Source of the DNA: an uncultured Dokdonia sp.
GTDB taxonomy: Bacteria > Bacteroidota > Bacteroidia > Flavobacteriales > Flavobacteriaceae
Length of the DNA stretch: 64,000 bases
Direction: 5' to 3'
Assembly (NCBI RefSeq): GCF_947492815.1
Contig: NZ_CANLOB010000016.1
Coordinates: forward strand, 55,061-119,060
Below the pieces are notes generated by a model. It made no database searches, had not been told where the DNA came from, and saw only the letters and a program-made list of their open reading frames with translations. Numbering within the stretch: position 1 is the stretch's first letter; each line of letters opens with the position of its first letter. Made by a program: the position numbers and the translations under genes. This document shows, in pieces, positions 8,546 through 16,836 of the stretch.

Positions 8546-8929
8546 TTAAAAATCCCAACTCTGGAATCCTGTATCGTATACATCAAAGATATAGTCTCCT
8601 TCTGTAAGCAAAATAAAGACTAAATATAAAATTAAGAATATTCCTGTCCATACTACTGCTCTACGAAGCCCTTTTACTTCATCACGCATGTGCATAAAGT
8701 CCCAAGTAATGTAATATGCTTTAAATATTGTTAATAATATAAAAACCCAATTAAGGAGCTTCATACGCATAAACCTACCTTCTGTTAAGAATTCTGGCTT
8801 TATAATACCTAACCAAACTTCTATTATGGTAACAATAGATAGTATAATAAGTACTCCCCATATTTTTGTTATGTTAGACTTAAACTTTAAAAGTCCTCTA
8901 AATATTTCTAATTTATGTTCGTGTGCCAT
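8546..8929 (-). CDS. Cytochrome c oxidase subunit IV-type protein
   Basis: Small membrane subunit of a haem-copper oxidase, 127 residues with three helices (about 20-40, 55-75, 90-112). Motifs such as LLNWVFILLTIFKAYYITWDFMHMRDE match the prokaryotic subunit IV (COX4_pro) family; the position directly after two subunit III genes supports the call. It is the last gene before a strong terminator, so it closes the ctaB-subunit III-subunit III-subunit IV unit. Confidence 0.87.
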   Translation of the reverse strand: MAHEHKLEIFRGLLKFKSNITKIWGVLIILSIVTIIEVWLGIIKPEFLTEGRFMRMKLLNWVFILLTIFKAYYITWDFMHMRDEVKGLRRAVVWTGIFLILYLVFILLTEGDYIFDVYDTGFQSWDF

Positions 8930-8992
8930 TTTAAAATATCTTTTTAATACTTTCTTTCTAAGTTTGAAACTGTTGCCTTCGCAGGAATAAAA

Positions 8993-9970
8993 TTATACAA
9001 GGTAAAAGAAGGTAAATACAAATACCCATACTAAATCGACAAAGTGCCAATATAGTCCTACTTTCTCTACCATTTCGTAATGACCTCTACGCTCATATGT
9101 CCCTAGCACTACATTGAAGAAAATAATAAGGTTAATTAAAACTCCTGAGAATACGTGAAAACCGTGAAAACCTGTAATAAAGAAGAAGAAATCTGCAAAT
9201 AAAGGTGTTCCATATTCATTATGTTTAAGGTTAGCTCCCTCTACAACACCTACCGCATCTCTATTTAAACGCAATAAAGACTCTTCTCTACTAAGTATTG
9301 TTTTTTCACCTTTTGCTGTAAGGGTTTGTATTCGGATCAATAAATCAGGATTTGCTGCAAAACCAGCTTTCACTTCATCTATCGTGTACGTAGGCAATGC
9401 TTTTTCAGAATCATACCAGATTCCGTTTTTACTCTCGTGCTGCACTCTTTCTCCCGGTAATGTTGCTGCAAAATCTGCTAATGCAACACGCTCACCATCT
9501 GTATTCAAAAACTGTAATATCTTACCGCCTTTTGTCTCTACAGCACCGTAATCTCCTTTAATAAAAGTAGCCCATTCCCACGCTTGAGAACCTACAAATA
9601 CTGCTCCTCCTATAATAGTAAGGAACATATAGATAATCACTTTATTTTTTTTCATATGATGTCCAGCATCTACGGCAAGCACCATAGTTACAGACGACAT
9701 AATAAGCACAAAGGTCATAAATGCTACGTAAATCATAGGATAACTCTCATGAGTAAACGGAACGTGTGTAAACACTTCATCAGCAATAGGCCAAGCATCT
9801 ATAAATTTAAATCTAGAAAAGCCGTAAGCAGCAAGAAATCCAGAAAAAGATAATCCATCAGATAAGATGAAAAACCACATCATTAGTTTTCCATAACTTG
9901 CTTTTAGAGGCTTGTTTCCACCGCCCCAAGTTTTACCTTCGCTTGTTGTATTTGTTACAGTAGCGTCCAT
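8993..9970 (-). CDS. Cytochrome c oxidase subunit III, long form with soluble insert
   Basis: Membrane subunit III of the haem-copper oxidase, 325 residues. Recognisable subunit III elements are KLMMWFFILSDGLSFSGF near the N-terminus, QAWEW at about 129-133, FFFFITGFHGFHVFSG at 261-276 and WHFVDLVWVFVFTFFYLV at the end. Between residues about 141 and 254 is a roughly 110-residue soluble insert rich in charged residues that separates the helices; ordinary subunit III proteins do not need this. A second subunit III gene lies immediately upstream. It has its own candidate promoter at 9999-10030. Confidence 0.92.
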   Translation of the reverse strand: MDATVTNTTSEGKTWGGGNKPLKASYGKLMMWFFILSDGLSFSGFLAAYGFSRFKFIDAWPIADEVFTHVPFTHESYPMIYVAFMTFVLIMSSVTMVLAVDAGHHMKKNKVIIYMFLTIIGGAVFVGSQAWEWATFIKGDYGAVETKGGKILQFLNTDGERVALADFAATLPGERVQHESKNGIWYDSEKALPTYTIDEVKAGFAANPDLLIRIQTLTAKGEKTILSREESLLRLNRDAVGVVEGANLKHNEYGTPLFADFFFFITGFHGFHVFSGVLINLIIFFNVVLGTYERRGHYEMVEKVGLYWHFVDLVWVFVFTFFYLV

Positions 9971-9998
9971 AGTGACATTTTGGTTAATTTATCGTTTG

Positions 9999-10030
9999 CA
10001 AAAATAGGTATTTTCTATGCGTATTTCAAA
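9999..10030 (-). promoter_or_regulatory. Bacteroidota-type promoter before long subunit III gene
   Basis: Read on the minus strand: a -33 TTTG (10030-10027), 20-nt spacer, then -7 TATTTTTG (10006-9999), matching TTTG-N19/21-TAnnTTTG. The predicted start of transcription is about 20 nt before the gene's ATG at 9970. Confidence 0.55.
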
Positions 10031-10129
10031 GATAAAATCAGGATTTATAATGGATCTATATAGCTTTTACTTTAAGAACTCTTTTAAGCCCTTAATTAAC
10101 TGGCTATAAACCAATAAATACACCTTCTT

Positions 10130-10714
10130 TTACTTTGTGGTATATAAAAGTATAAATAAGAATATCCATAACACTCCTAAAAAATGCCAGAATGTAACTC
10201 CTAATGTTAATCCTAAATGATTTTCTTTTGAATATTTACCTCTTATATGATTTATAACAACGGTAATCAGCGCAATCATTCCTGCAATAACGTGAGCGAT
10301 ATGCACTGCAATAATTAAAAATAAAAATGTCGTTGTAATATTACTCGATTCACCCGTCATAAAATAACCCTGACCGGTTAACTCTGTAAATAATCCTTGA
10401 TATTGATACCCTACAAAAACAAAACCTAGCACCAATGTTAAAATAAGCAGTAGTGTCCCTATTTGCTTTTTATTATTTATGATAAAGTTTTTTGCTAGTT
10501 GTATTGCAAGACTACTTAATACAATAACCACTGTGGAAATTATAAGCGACTGAGGAAATTCATAATTATCCAACCAGTCTTTACGCTCCATACTTACAAT
10601 ATAAGCACTTGTAAGTCCTGCAAAAGTCATACATAAACTAATGATTCCAAACCAAAGCATTTGTTTTTTTGCACGATCTTGTTTGTACTTTTCTGTTCCT
10701 GCTGTGTAATCCAT
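10130..10714 (-). CDS. Cytochrome c oxidase subunit III, short form
   Basis: Subunit III-family membrane protein of 194 residues with five helices. KQMLWFGIISLCMTFAGLTSAYIV near the start and FLFLIIAVHIAHVIAGM followed by WHFLGVLWIFLFILLY at the C-terminus are the subunit III hallmarks (His-rich helix and terminal WHF motif). It overlaps the ctaB stop codon by one base (TAATG), so both are made together. Tandem short and long subunit III genes are common in Bacteroidota oxidase loci; which one sits in the enzyme is unknown. Confidence 0.92.
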   Translation of the reverse strand: MDYTAGTEKYKQDRAKKQMLWFGIISLCMTFAGLTSAYIVSMERKDWLDNYEFPQSLIISTVVIVLSSLAIQLAKNFIINNKKQIGTLLLILTLVLGFVFVGYQYQGLFTELTGQGYFMTGESSNITTTFLFLIIAVHIAHVIAGMIALITVVINHIRGKYSKENHLGLTLGVTFWHFLGVLWIFLFILLYTTK

Positions 10715-11607
10715 TATCTTAGAAATTTATCTACTACAAATACAATTTGAAGCAGCGTTATATATGTCACACTAGACAACATTAATTTTTTTGCGGTAGG
10801 AGCATCTCTTTTTTGATATAATTTAATTGCCCAATACAGCATAAATAATCCCAAACCTCCAACAATAACTGCAGCTATTGGTGATAAATACAACCCTCCT
10901 GTAACACCAAACGCAGGCACTATAGAGATTAGTATTGTCCACACCGTATACAATATCACTTGCACTGCTGTTCCTTTATCTCGTTTGCCAGTAGGAAGCA
11001 TGAAGAATCCTCCTTTTTTATAATCATCAAATAAAAACCAACCTATTGCCCAAAAATGAGGGAATTGCCAGAAAAATTGAATCATAAATAATGTCCCCGG
11101 TTCTATTCCAAAATCATTAGTTGCTGCTACCCATCCTAACATATAAGGAATTGCTCCTGGAAATGCTCCTACAAAAACAGAAAGTGGTGTTTTTGTTTTA
11201 AGAGGCGTATACAATAGTACATACATAAATATAGAAATCCCTCCAAACATAGCCGTTTGAGGATTTATATAAAACAATGTAACTAGTCCTAATATTGTAA
11301 ATAAAATGGCGATTCCAAGTGCAGTTTTTACAGACATGCGCCCTGAAGCTACAGGCCTGTTTTTAGTACGATCCATCAATGCATCTAGATCACGTTCAAG
11401 CACCTGATTATATGCATTTGAAGCACCTACCATAAAATACCCTCCTACTGCTAGCATAACTACAACAGTCCAGTCTATTTCAGAAGTTCCAAGAAAATAT
11501 CCAGCGACACTAGAAAAGACAACGCTAATCGATAATCGCATTTTTGTGATTTCCTTAAAATCTTGCCATGGAGATACGGCAATTGTATGTGATGCAACTT
11601 CGCTCAA
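10714..11607 (-). CDS. ctaB: Protohaem IX farnesyltransferase (haem O synthase)
   Basis: Converts haem B to haem O by adding a farnesyl group, the first step to the haem A or O of the oxidase. The 297-residue UbiA-family membrane protein shows the prenyl-diphosphate/Mg-binding motif NAYNQVLERDLDALMDRT (N-x3-...-D-x3-D) and a second Asp-rich loop at FDDYKKGGFFMLP, with about eight or nine helices. It is the first gene of the oxidase-assembly operon, with a good promoter about 30 nt upstream of the ATG. No haem A synthase (CtaA) gene is present in the window. Confidence 0.95.
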   Translation of the reverse strand: MSEVASHTIAVSPWQDFKEITKMRLSISVVFSSVAGYFLGTSEIDWTVVVMLAVGGYFMVGASNAYNQVLERDLDALMDRTKNRPVASGRMSVKTALGIAILFTILGLVTLFYINPQTAMFGGISIFMYVLLYTPLKTKTPLSVFVGAFPGAIPYMLGWVAATNDFGIEPGTLFMIQFFWQFPHFWAIGWFLFDDYKKGGFFMLPTGKRDKGTAVQVILYTVWTILISIVPAFGVTGGLYLSPIAAVIVGGLGLFMLYWAIKLYQKRDAPTAKKLMLSSVTYITLLQIVFVVDKFLR

Positions 11608-11640
11608 GTCAACAGAAGATTAGCTATTTTAAAAGTTGTG

Positions 11641-11671
11641 CAAAGATACTCCCTGATTGTCGTTTACACAA
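11641..11671 (-). promoter_or_regulatory. Bacteroidota-type promoter for ctaB operon
   Basis: Minus-strand -7 element TATCTTTG (11648-11641) preceded by TTG (11671-11669) at a 20-nt spacing. Transcription would begin about 25-30 nt before the ctaB ATG. One copy of the 14-bp palindrome lies about 35 nt further upstream. Confidence 0.55.
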
Positions 11672-11705
11672 CTATATATGCATCTTAAATGCGTGTTAAA
11701 ATTAT

Positions 11706-11719
11706 GCTTTCGCGAAAGC
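11706..11719. repeat. 14-bp palindrome copy 4
   Basis: Exact GCTTTCGCGAAAGC in the only divergent intergenic region of the left half, 46 nt before the metallo-hydrolase ATG and upstream of the ctaB promoter. Unlike most intergenic copies it is not behind a stop codon. Confidence 0.9.
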
Positions 11720-11765
11720 TTTCTCAACAATTCACGACTGCAAGCATTTAACACAAACCATTCTT

Positions 11766-12656
11766 ATGAAAAAAAGTATACTTATAGCTCTTTTTGCAAT
11801 CTCATCTATATGCTATTCACAAGGTCGTTTTGACAACGTCAAAGTCAAGATAGAACTTGTATCTGATAACGTTTACATGCTTCAAGGAGCAGGTGGAAAT
11901 ATAGGGATTTCTATAGGCAATGACGGTGTTTTCATGATTGATGATCAGTTTGCTCCATTAAGCGAAAAAATCACCACAGCGATCAAAACAATTTCTGACA
12001 AACCTGTAAAATTTTTAGTAAACACACATTTTCATGGAGATCATGCTGGCGGGAATGCCAATTTTGAAGCCGCTGGTGCTATGATTGTCGCTCACGATAA
12101 TGTACGCAAACGTCTTGAAGCAAATGAAAAAACAGCAAATGCAGGACTTCCTGTAATTACATTTAGTGATGATGCTACTTTTTATATGAATGAAAATGAT
12201 ATTTTCATCACACACGTTCATAATGCACATACAGATGGAGATGCATTAGTGTATTTTGTTCAAAGTAATGTATTACATACAGGAGACACCTATTTTCATG
12301 GTAGATTTAAATTTCCATACATAGACATTACTAACGGAGGAAGCCTTGCTGGCGATATAGAAGCTGCAAAAAAAGGCCTCATGATTATTAACAATAGCAC
12401 TAAAATCATTCCTGGTCATGGCCCTATAGCTAGCAAAGCAGATTATCAAAAATACCACGATATGCTCGTAGGCATCTATAAAAATGTAGCACAAGCAATA
12501 AAAGAAGGAAAAACAGAAGAGGAAGTTGTCGCAATGCAATCACTCACATCTGGTTATTATTCTGATGAAGTAACTGCAAAAGATTTTATTACAGGAGAAA
12601 AAATGCGCCGTGCCGCTTACAAAAGTATCATTGCAGAAAAAGAAATGACTCACTAA
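11766..12656 (+). CDS. Exported MBL-fold metallo-hydrolase
   Basis: Metallo-beta-lactamase-fold enzyme of 296 residues with a signal peptide (about 1-19, ending CYSQ). The metal site is complete by eye: H-x-H-x-D-H at 88-93 (THFHGDHAGG), a third-site His in HNAHTDGD, the bridging Asp in HTGDTYFHG and a last His in PGHG. This supports a two-zinc hydrolase in the periplasm. Substrate unknown; the sequence resembles the B3-like/quinoprotein-relay group rather than glyoxalase II, but a lactamase function should not be assumed. A thioredoxin gene follows 45 nt downstream on the same strand. Confidence 0.9.
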   Translation: MKKSILIALFAISSICYSQGRFDNVKVKIELVSDNVYMLQGAGGNIGISIGNDGVFMIDDQFAPLSEKITTAIKTISDKPVKFLVNTHFHGDHAGGNANFEAAGAMIVAHDNVRKRLEANEKTANAGLPVITFSDDATFYMNENDIFITHVHNAHTDGDALVYFVQSNVLHTGDTYFHGRFKFPYIDITNGGSLAGDIEAAKKGLMIINNSTKIIPGHGPIASKADYQKYHDMLVGIYKNVAQAIKEGKTEEEVVAMQSLTSGYYSDEVTAKDFITGEKMRRAAYKSIIAEKEMTH

Positions 12657-12701
12657 AACTTCTTTTCTTACCTTAGTTTATAATTAACAAGAGGTTTTTT
12701 T

Positions 12702-13127
12702 ATGAAAAGAAAACATATATACATCCTATTTGTTTTAGCTTTTACACTAGTAAGCTATAGTGATGCTCCTTATAAGAAAAAAGGAATTTCTTTTTTTAAA
12801 GGAAGTTGGGAAGAAGCTCTTACCAAAGCCAAAGAAGAAAATAAATACATTTTTGTAGATTTCTATGCTACATGGTGTGCGCCTTGCAAACAATTAAAGC
12901 GCACAAGTTTTAAAGACCGCAACGTAGGCGACTATTACAATAAAAACTTTATTAACGTATCTATTGATGCAGAATCAAGAGAGGGCATCAAAATAGCACG
13001 CAGATATGGCGTATCTGCCTATCCTACGCTTATCATTACAGATTATAACGGAAAGAAAAGAACCAAAACAACAGGTTTCAAAAAACCACATATCCTGATT
13101 AATTTTGGAAGAAGGATCGTTCCTTAA
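12702..13127 (+). CDS. Exported thioredoxin-family protein
   Basis: Thiol-disulfide protein of 141 residues. An N-terminal hydrophobic stretch (about 5-20) suggests export or anchoring. The active site W-C-A-P-C-K has Cys59 and Cys62 in the context FVDFYATWCAPCKQL; SAYPT supplies the cis-proline loop. It resembles the thioredoxin_7/DUF255-like group (GSWEEALTKAKEENK before the first strand). It follows the metallo-hydrolase gene and may be co-transcribed. Redox partner unknown. Confidence 0.9.
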   Translation: MKRKHIYILFVLAFTLVSYSDAPYKKKGISFFKGSWEEALTKAKEENKYIFVDFYATWCAPCKQLKRTSFKDRNVGDYYNKNFINVSIDAESREGIKIARRYGVSAYPTLIITDYNGKKRTKTTGFKKPHILINFGRRIVP

Positions 13128-13136
13128 CCCTATTTA

Positions 13137-13553
13137 TTAATCAACAATATATTCTACAGAATCATACACCAAGGCCGACCCATAGTCGGTCTTGTGTTTT
13201 TGATACCGAAGCCCTATTAATTGTGCTCCTTGAAATTCCGCCGAATCCTTTAAGGTAATGCTCGTTGTATCTTCTTCCGGAATCATTAAGCACAACTTCC
13301 CACAAAAAGCATCTCCAAAGGCATTAATAACCAAATAACTTTGACCAAAAATTTCTTCTCTCATTTCAAAATAATAATCTACATCGGGATTTTCTGTAAT
13401 AAGCCTATATAACTCTTCCTGATACGCTTTACTATTGTATTCGTTTTTTCCTAAGATTTGATTGCGCTGAGACTTATAACATCCCGACTCTTGACATGAT
13501 GAAGATAGCAACAACAGAACAACCATCCCCACAAAGGTGATTCTTGATGACAT
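13137..13553 (-). CDS. Putative lipoprotein, function unknown
   Basis: Not recognised. The 138-residue protein has a lipoprotein signal peptide with hydrophobic core VVLLLL and lipobox SSSC, lipidated Cys at position 20. The mature part is polar, with a probable alpha/beta fold (ENPDVDYYFEMREEIFGQSYLVINAFG; KLCLMIPEEDT) and no known motif. It converges on the thioredoxin gene with only 9 nt between the stops. Confidence 0.75.
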   Translation of the reverse strand: MSSRITFVGMVVLLLLSSSCQESGCYKSQRNQILGKNEYNSKAYQEELYRLITENPDVDYYFEMREEIFGQSYLVINAFGDAFCGKLCLMIPEEDTTSITLKDSAEFQGAQLIGLRYQKHKTDYGSALVYDSVEYIVD

Positions 13554-13649
13554 TTTTCGATAATTTAGTTGAAGTAGTTGTATGCTTGTGATGATAACGC
13601 AACTATTTTAATGAATAGTATACTTTTAAGTGTTAATTTTTCATCATAC

Positions 13650-13663
13650 GCTTTCGCGAAAGC
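13650..13663. repeat. 14-bp palindrome copy 5
   Basis: Exact core GCTTTCGCGAAAGC with TAC/GTA flanks, making a 20-bp perfect palindrome (13647-13666). It lies 34 nt after the RemB-like stop codon. Confidence 0.92.
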
Positions 13664-13697
13664 GTACCATTACAATCTCCTATACAGTACAAACGTA

Positions 13698-15827
13698 TTA
13701 GTTATCAAAGTACCAATTGAACAAATCTGTTCTAAAACCTACATTGAACCAAAGTGTACTAGTATCAAACACCGCATCTGTTTGCATCTCTGCGCTAAAA
13801 TCTCTAAAAATAGGATTTACAAACGCCTTAAGATTAGTCACTGGATTAATCAAATAACCCACTTCCAAGTCTGCATATAATGAGTTTACTCTGTTTCCTT
13901 GCAGCAATTCAATTCCGTTATCACTAGGTCTATTATCTTCACTTCCAAAAAGATTATTCCCTCCAAAGAACACATCATTTATATCACCTTCAAAGCCTCG
14001 TTGCCCATAGATTATACGAGCATTTCCATACCATCTATCTGTACGGTAACGAGCAATCGCAATAAACTCTCTAAAATTTGCGCCATATGGATGTGCTAAT
14101 GGCTGATTTGTATTGGTATAACTTAACAACGGATCATTGTTAGAGAAGGTATAAGGCCTTACTTGGTTAAACTCTGCTTGTAAGGTAAGATTAGGTACTT
14201 TGAAAGCATCATAGTACTTTACCCCTAATTGAATTCCGTGTTTATTTCTAAAATTTTGATTTCCGCTGGTAATTTCAGAAAGACGTAACTCATCTATAAC
14301 GAGTTGTCCATACGCATTTATGTTATTTGAAAACTTATATTTACCCGTTAACCCTATTAATGCATTTCCACCACGTGAACCTCTTTGAAACTCTACATTT
14401 CTAAGAAAAATAATAGGATTTAATAAACTTGCATCAAATCCTCCATTCTCTAAATCGGCAGATATCACAGATTCAAATAATCCAATATTGAGTTTATTAC
14501 TTACATTATAGCTTAAGTAATGATTTACGGCAAATTTATTAACAAAGGCCCCATCTGCTGTTACCTCAGGTCTTACATCTTTTACAGATGACCATGTGTT
14601 TGTGTACTTCAGTTTCCAGATAGTGGTATTAATCTTAAAAAACGGGTAGTTTGCAGATACATCACTTAACAGCAAAGAGCGATATCCATCTCCAATAAAT
14701 TGCTGTCCTGTTCCTGCCTGAAAATTAAAATACTTATTAGGTGTATAAGACACGTATCCTTCAGCTACTGGGTAATCAAAGTCACCACCTCTCCCTTCGG
14801 CCGCAATACCTCTTCCTGGGATTACCGCTGGGTTACCTCCATCAGGACGAAGAGATCTTGCAAAATCATTATAGTATTGCGCAAATCGGCCTTGGCTTTC
14901 ATAAAGCGCTGTAAAGAAGCTAAATTTCTTTCCGATACCTCCTTGAATAAAAACAGATCTTGTGTTATTATAAGTAAGGTTTTCAGTCTTACGATCGTCG
15001 GTTTCTGTACCTAAGGCTAGATCTGCACCTGGATTTATTGTAAACCAATAATTATCATCTTGAAACCGAACCATATGTTCATTAAAGAACTTACGTCCCA
15101 ACCAACTTTTTTTATCTAGCTGCAATGTACTTACGATAGAATCAAAATTATGATAGTTATTAACGACATCATACAAAAAGGGGCGACTAGAAGTATGTGT
15201 ATTTACACCTATTTGATTTAATGCTTTATCAAACCTAGCATATACTTCATGAGAGAAAGGAATATTAAGCTGACTTTCATATTGCACTTTTCTTTCGAAA
15301 GCTTTACTTTTTATATTTTCTAGTTCTTTTGAAACTGCATGAGCTTCAAGTGCATTTGTTTCAGTCTTTGCAGTCGTATTTTCTTCTGAAGCGGTAAAGT
15401 CGCCTATACTATTTCGCGAAAGCGGAATTTTAACAGGCATAGAAAACTGAATATATGTAGGTTCGCCATTATAAGTTGCAGGTTGCACTTTAGGAAGTTG
15501 GTCAAACACTTTTTGTGCTTCGTCCTTGAGCTCTACATAAACCGCATCTGTATTAAGAAGTTTAAATGCTCCTGTAGCGGTCACTTCAAAGAGCATTACC
15601 ATTTGTCCTTGATATTGTTCTTCGTTAACACGTGAGGGCATCTCAAATTTTTCAATAAAAAACTGAATAAGTTTTGAATTAAAACAGTTTGGTATTTCTG
15701 CTACAGCTACTGCCTCACAGCCTGGAAATATAGGGTACTTTTCAAATTCACTAGGATTAGGATTGACCTGCGCCTGTAAAGACGTTATCACCAGTATACT
15801 AATAAGAAGGGTAACATATTTGTGCAT
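13698..15827 (-). CDS. remB: RemB-like gliding motility / outer-membrane protein
   Basis: Resembles RemB, a gliding-motility protein of Flavobacterium (family role; its biochemical action is not known). I use the ATG at 15825-15827, which starts a clean signal peptide (MHKYVTLLISILV..., cut after LQAQ); an in-frame ATG at 15845 adds six residues. Residues about 30-145 form a TonB C-terminal-like domain starting FPGCE, related to the two TonB proteins encoded next upstream. The remainder (about 200-709) is rich in alternating aromatic strands (YGQLVIDELRLSE, WYGNARIIYGQ, WFNVGFRTDLF) and ends in N, as for a beta-barrel. A degenerate copy of the palindrome lies at 15412-15423. Confidence 0.75.
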   Translation of the reverse strand: MHKYVTLLISILVITSLQAQVNPNPSEFEKYPIFPGCEAVAVAEIPNCFNSKLIQFFIEKFEMPSRVNEEQYQGQMVMLFEVTATGAFKLLNTDAVYVELKDEAQKVFDQLPKVQPATYNGEPTYIQFSMPVKIPLSRNSIGDFTASEENTTAKTETNALEAHAVSKELENIKSKAFERKVQYESQLNIPFSHEVYARFDKALNQIGVNTHTSSRPFLYDVVNNYHNFDSIVSTLQLDKKSWLGRKFFNEHMVRFQDDNYWFTINPGADLALGTETDDRKTENLTYNNTRSVFIQGGIGKKFSFFTALYESQGRFAQYYNDFARSLRPDGGNPAVIPGRGIAAEGRGGDFDYPVAEGYVSYTPNKYFNFQAGTGQQFIGDGYRSLLLSDVSANYPFFKINTTIWKLKYTNTWSSVKDVRPEVTADGAFVNKFAVNHYLSYNVSNKLNIGLFESVISADLENGGFDASLLNPIIFLRNVEFQRGSRGGNALIGLTGKYKFSNNINAYGQLVIDELRLSEITSGNQNFRNKHGIQLGVKYYDAFKVPNLTLQAEFNQVRPYTFSNNDPLLSYTNTNQPLAHPYGANFREFIAIARYRTDRWYGNARIIYGQRGFEGDINDVFFGGNNLFGSEDNRPSDNGIELLQGNRVNSLYADLEVGYLINPVTNLKAFVNPIFRDFSAEMQTDAVFDTSTLWFNVGFRTDLFNWYFDN
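15412..15423. repeat. Degenerate palindrome copy (12 of 14 bp), coding
   Basis: TTTCGCGAAAGC lacking the leading GC, in the remB-like gene. On the coding strand it gives part of P-L-S-R-N, in a different frame from the AFAKA-encoding copies. It may be a decayed copy or a by-chance match to the core. Confidence 0.6.
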
Positions 15828-15875
15828 ATGGTAGGTGTTATGCATTAATGAGCGAAAGATAGGAATTTTAAATAC

Positions 15876-15905
15876 AAAACCCGCTACTGAATAGTAACGG
15901 GTTTT
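15876..15905 (-). terminator. Rho-independent terminator after first TonB gene
   Basis: Stem AAAACCCG / CGGGTTTT, extended inside by TACT/AGTA, small loop; on the minus strand the 3' arm ends in TTTT. It begins 21 nt after the TonB stop at 15927 and separates it from the remB-like gene. Confidence 0.75.
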
Positions 15906-15926
15906 ATTTCACAAGTAGTGATATGT

Positions 15927-16721
15927 TTAGTCTTGTATTTTAAAAGCAATAGGTAAATTGTAAATAACTCCTACTGGAACTCCTCGTTGTTTTCCTGGTG
16001 TCATTTTAGGAAGCAAGTCAACAACCCTACTAGCTTCAATTTCTAACTCTTCTCTAGGACCTCTTGCTTTAATATCTGTCACCTCACCATTTCTATCAAT
16101 AGTAAATTGAACAAAAATGCGGTTCAAACCTTGCAACCCTAATCTTTCTCCAATTTCAGTTTCAAACTTACGACCTACAAATTTTTGAATTTTACTATTC
16201 ATACAGTCTTTACGTTCTTGATTTGTAGAAAGATTTTCACATCCTGGAAACAAAGGCACTTCTTCTATTCTAATAAAAGGCACAACAGTTTCTATTGGCT
16301 CATCATCTACCACTTCTGTAGTCTCGAGAACGTCATCAGGAATAGCATCATCTTGATTTCCTTCTAATGGCTCTACAATATCTTCAATAATTGTAGTCTC
16401 ATTATCTACCTCAGTAAACTCATCAGGTTGTTGTTGCTGTGGTGGCGGTAGCTCTTTTTGAGTAATCTTCTCCACATGCACTTTTTCTAGCTTAAAATCT
16501 TCAGCCCATAATGGCTCTTCTAGCTCTAGACCATCATAGGGTCTTTTTTCTGCTTTTGTAGGCATTCGCATTTCTATAAATAGAATCGCTACTAATAATG
16601 ATAGGATCAATCCTACTTGAAAATGAAGTGTTGGATTTCTTCGTAAATTTGCTTCATGCTTGCGTGATTTTGTGTAAGGTATGTTTTGGCGAACATCCTT
16701 ACTTTCTTGTGAATTTTTCAT
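15927..16721 (-). CDS. Energy transducer TonB-family protein, FPGCE type (A)
   Basis: Couples the inner-membrane proton-driven ExbB/D motor to outer-membrane receptors (family role). From the ATG at 16719-16721 the protein has 264 residues: a cytoplasmic basic start, one membrane helix (about 34-52), a Pro/Gln/Glu-rich spacer (PPPQQQQPDE), an acidic stretch, and a C-terminal domain (about 155-264) that opens VPLFPGCE and ends PKMTPGKQRGVPVGVIYNLPIAFKIQD. A longer start at 16748 is possible, but the paralogue next door supports the shorter one. No ExbB/ExbD genes are nearby. Confidence 0.88.
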   Translation of the reverse strand: MKNSQESKDVRQNIPYTKSRKHEANLRRNPTLHFQVGLILSLLVAILFIEMRMPTKAEKRPYDGLELEEPLWAEDFKLEKVHVEKITQKELPPPQQQQPDEFTEVDNETTIIEDIVEPLEGNQDDAIPDDVLETTEVVDDEPIETVVPFIRIEEVPLFPGCENLSTNQERKDCMNSKIQKFVGRKFETEIGERLGLQGLNRIFVQFTIDRNGEVTDIKARGPREELEIEASRVVDLLPKMTPGKQRGVPVGVIYNLPIAFKIQD

Positions 16722-16781
16722 AAGATTTGATTTTAAAATGTTAAACAATTTTTAAAGCAAATCAACAAGCATACCAAAAAA

Positions 16782-16815
16782 AGAAATCCCGAGAGCTAAC
16801 GCCATCGGGATTTCT
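16782..16815 (-). terminator. Rho-independent terminator after second TonB gene
   Basis: Perfect 11-bp stem AGAAATCCCGA / TCGGGATTTCT with a 12-nt loop, 21 nt after the stop codon at 16837; T-run TTTTTT follows on the minus strand. Confidence 0.8.
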
Positions 16816-16836
16816 AAATTTTATAAAAGAAAGAAA

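Noticed and set aside
15412..15423. Fourteenth full palindrome in the remB-like gene
   Set aside because: Only 12 of 14 bases match, so it was not counted among the exact copies.
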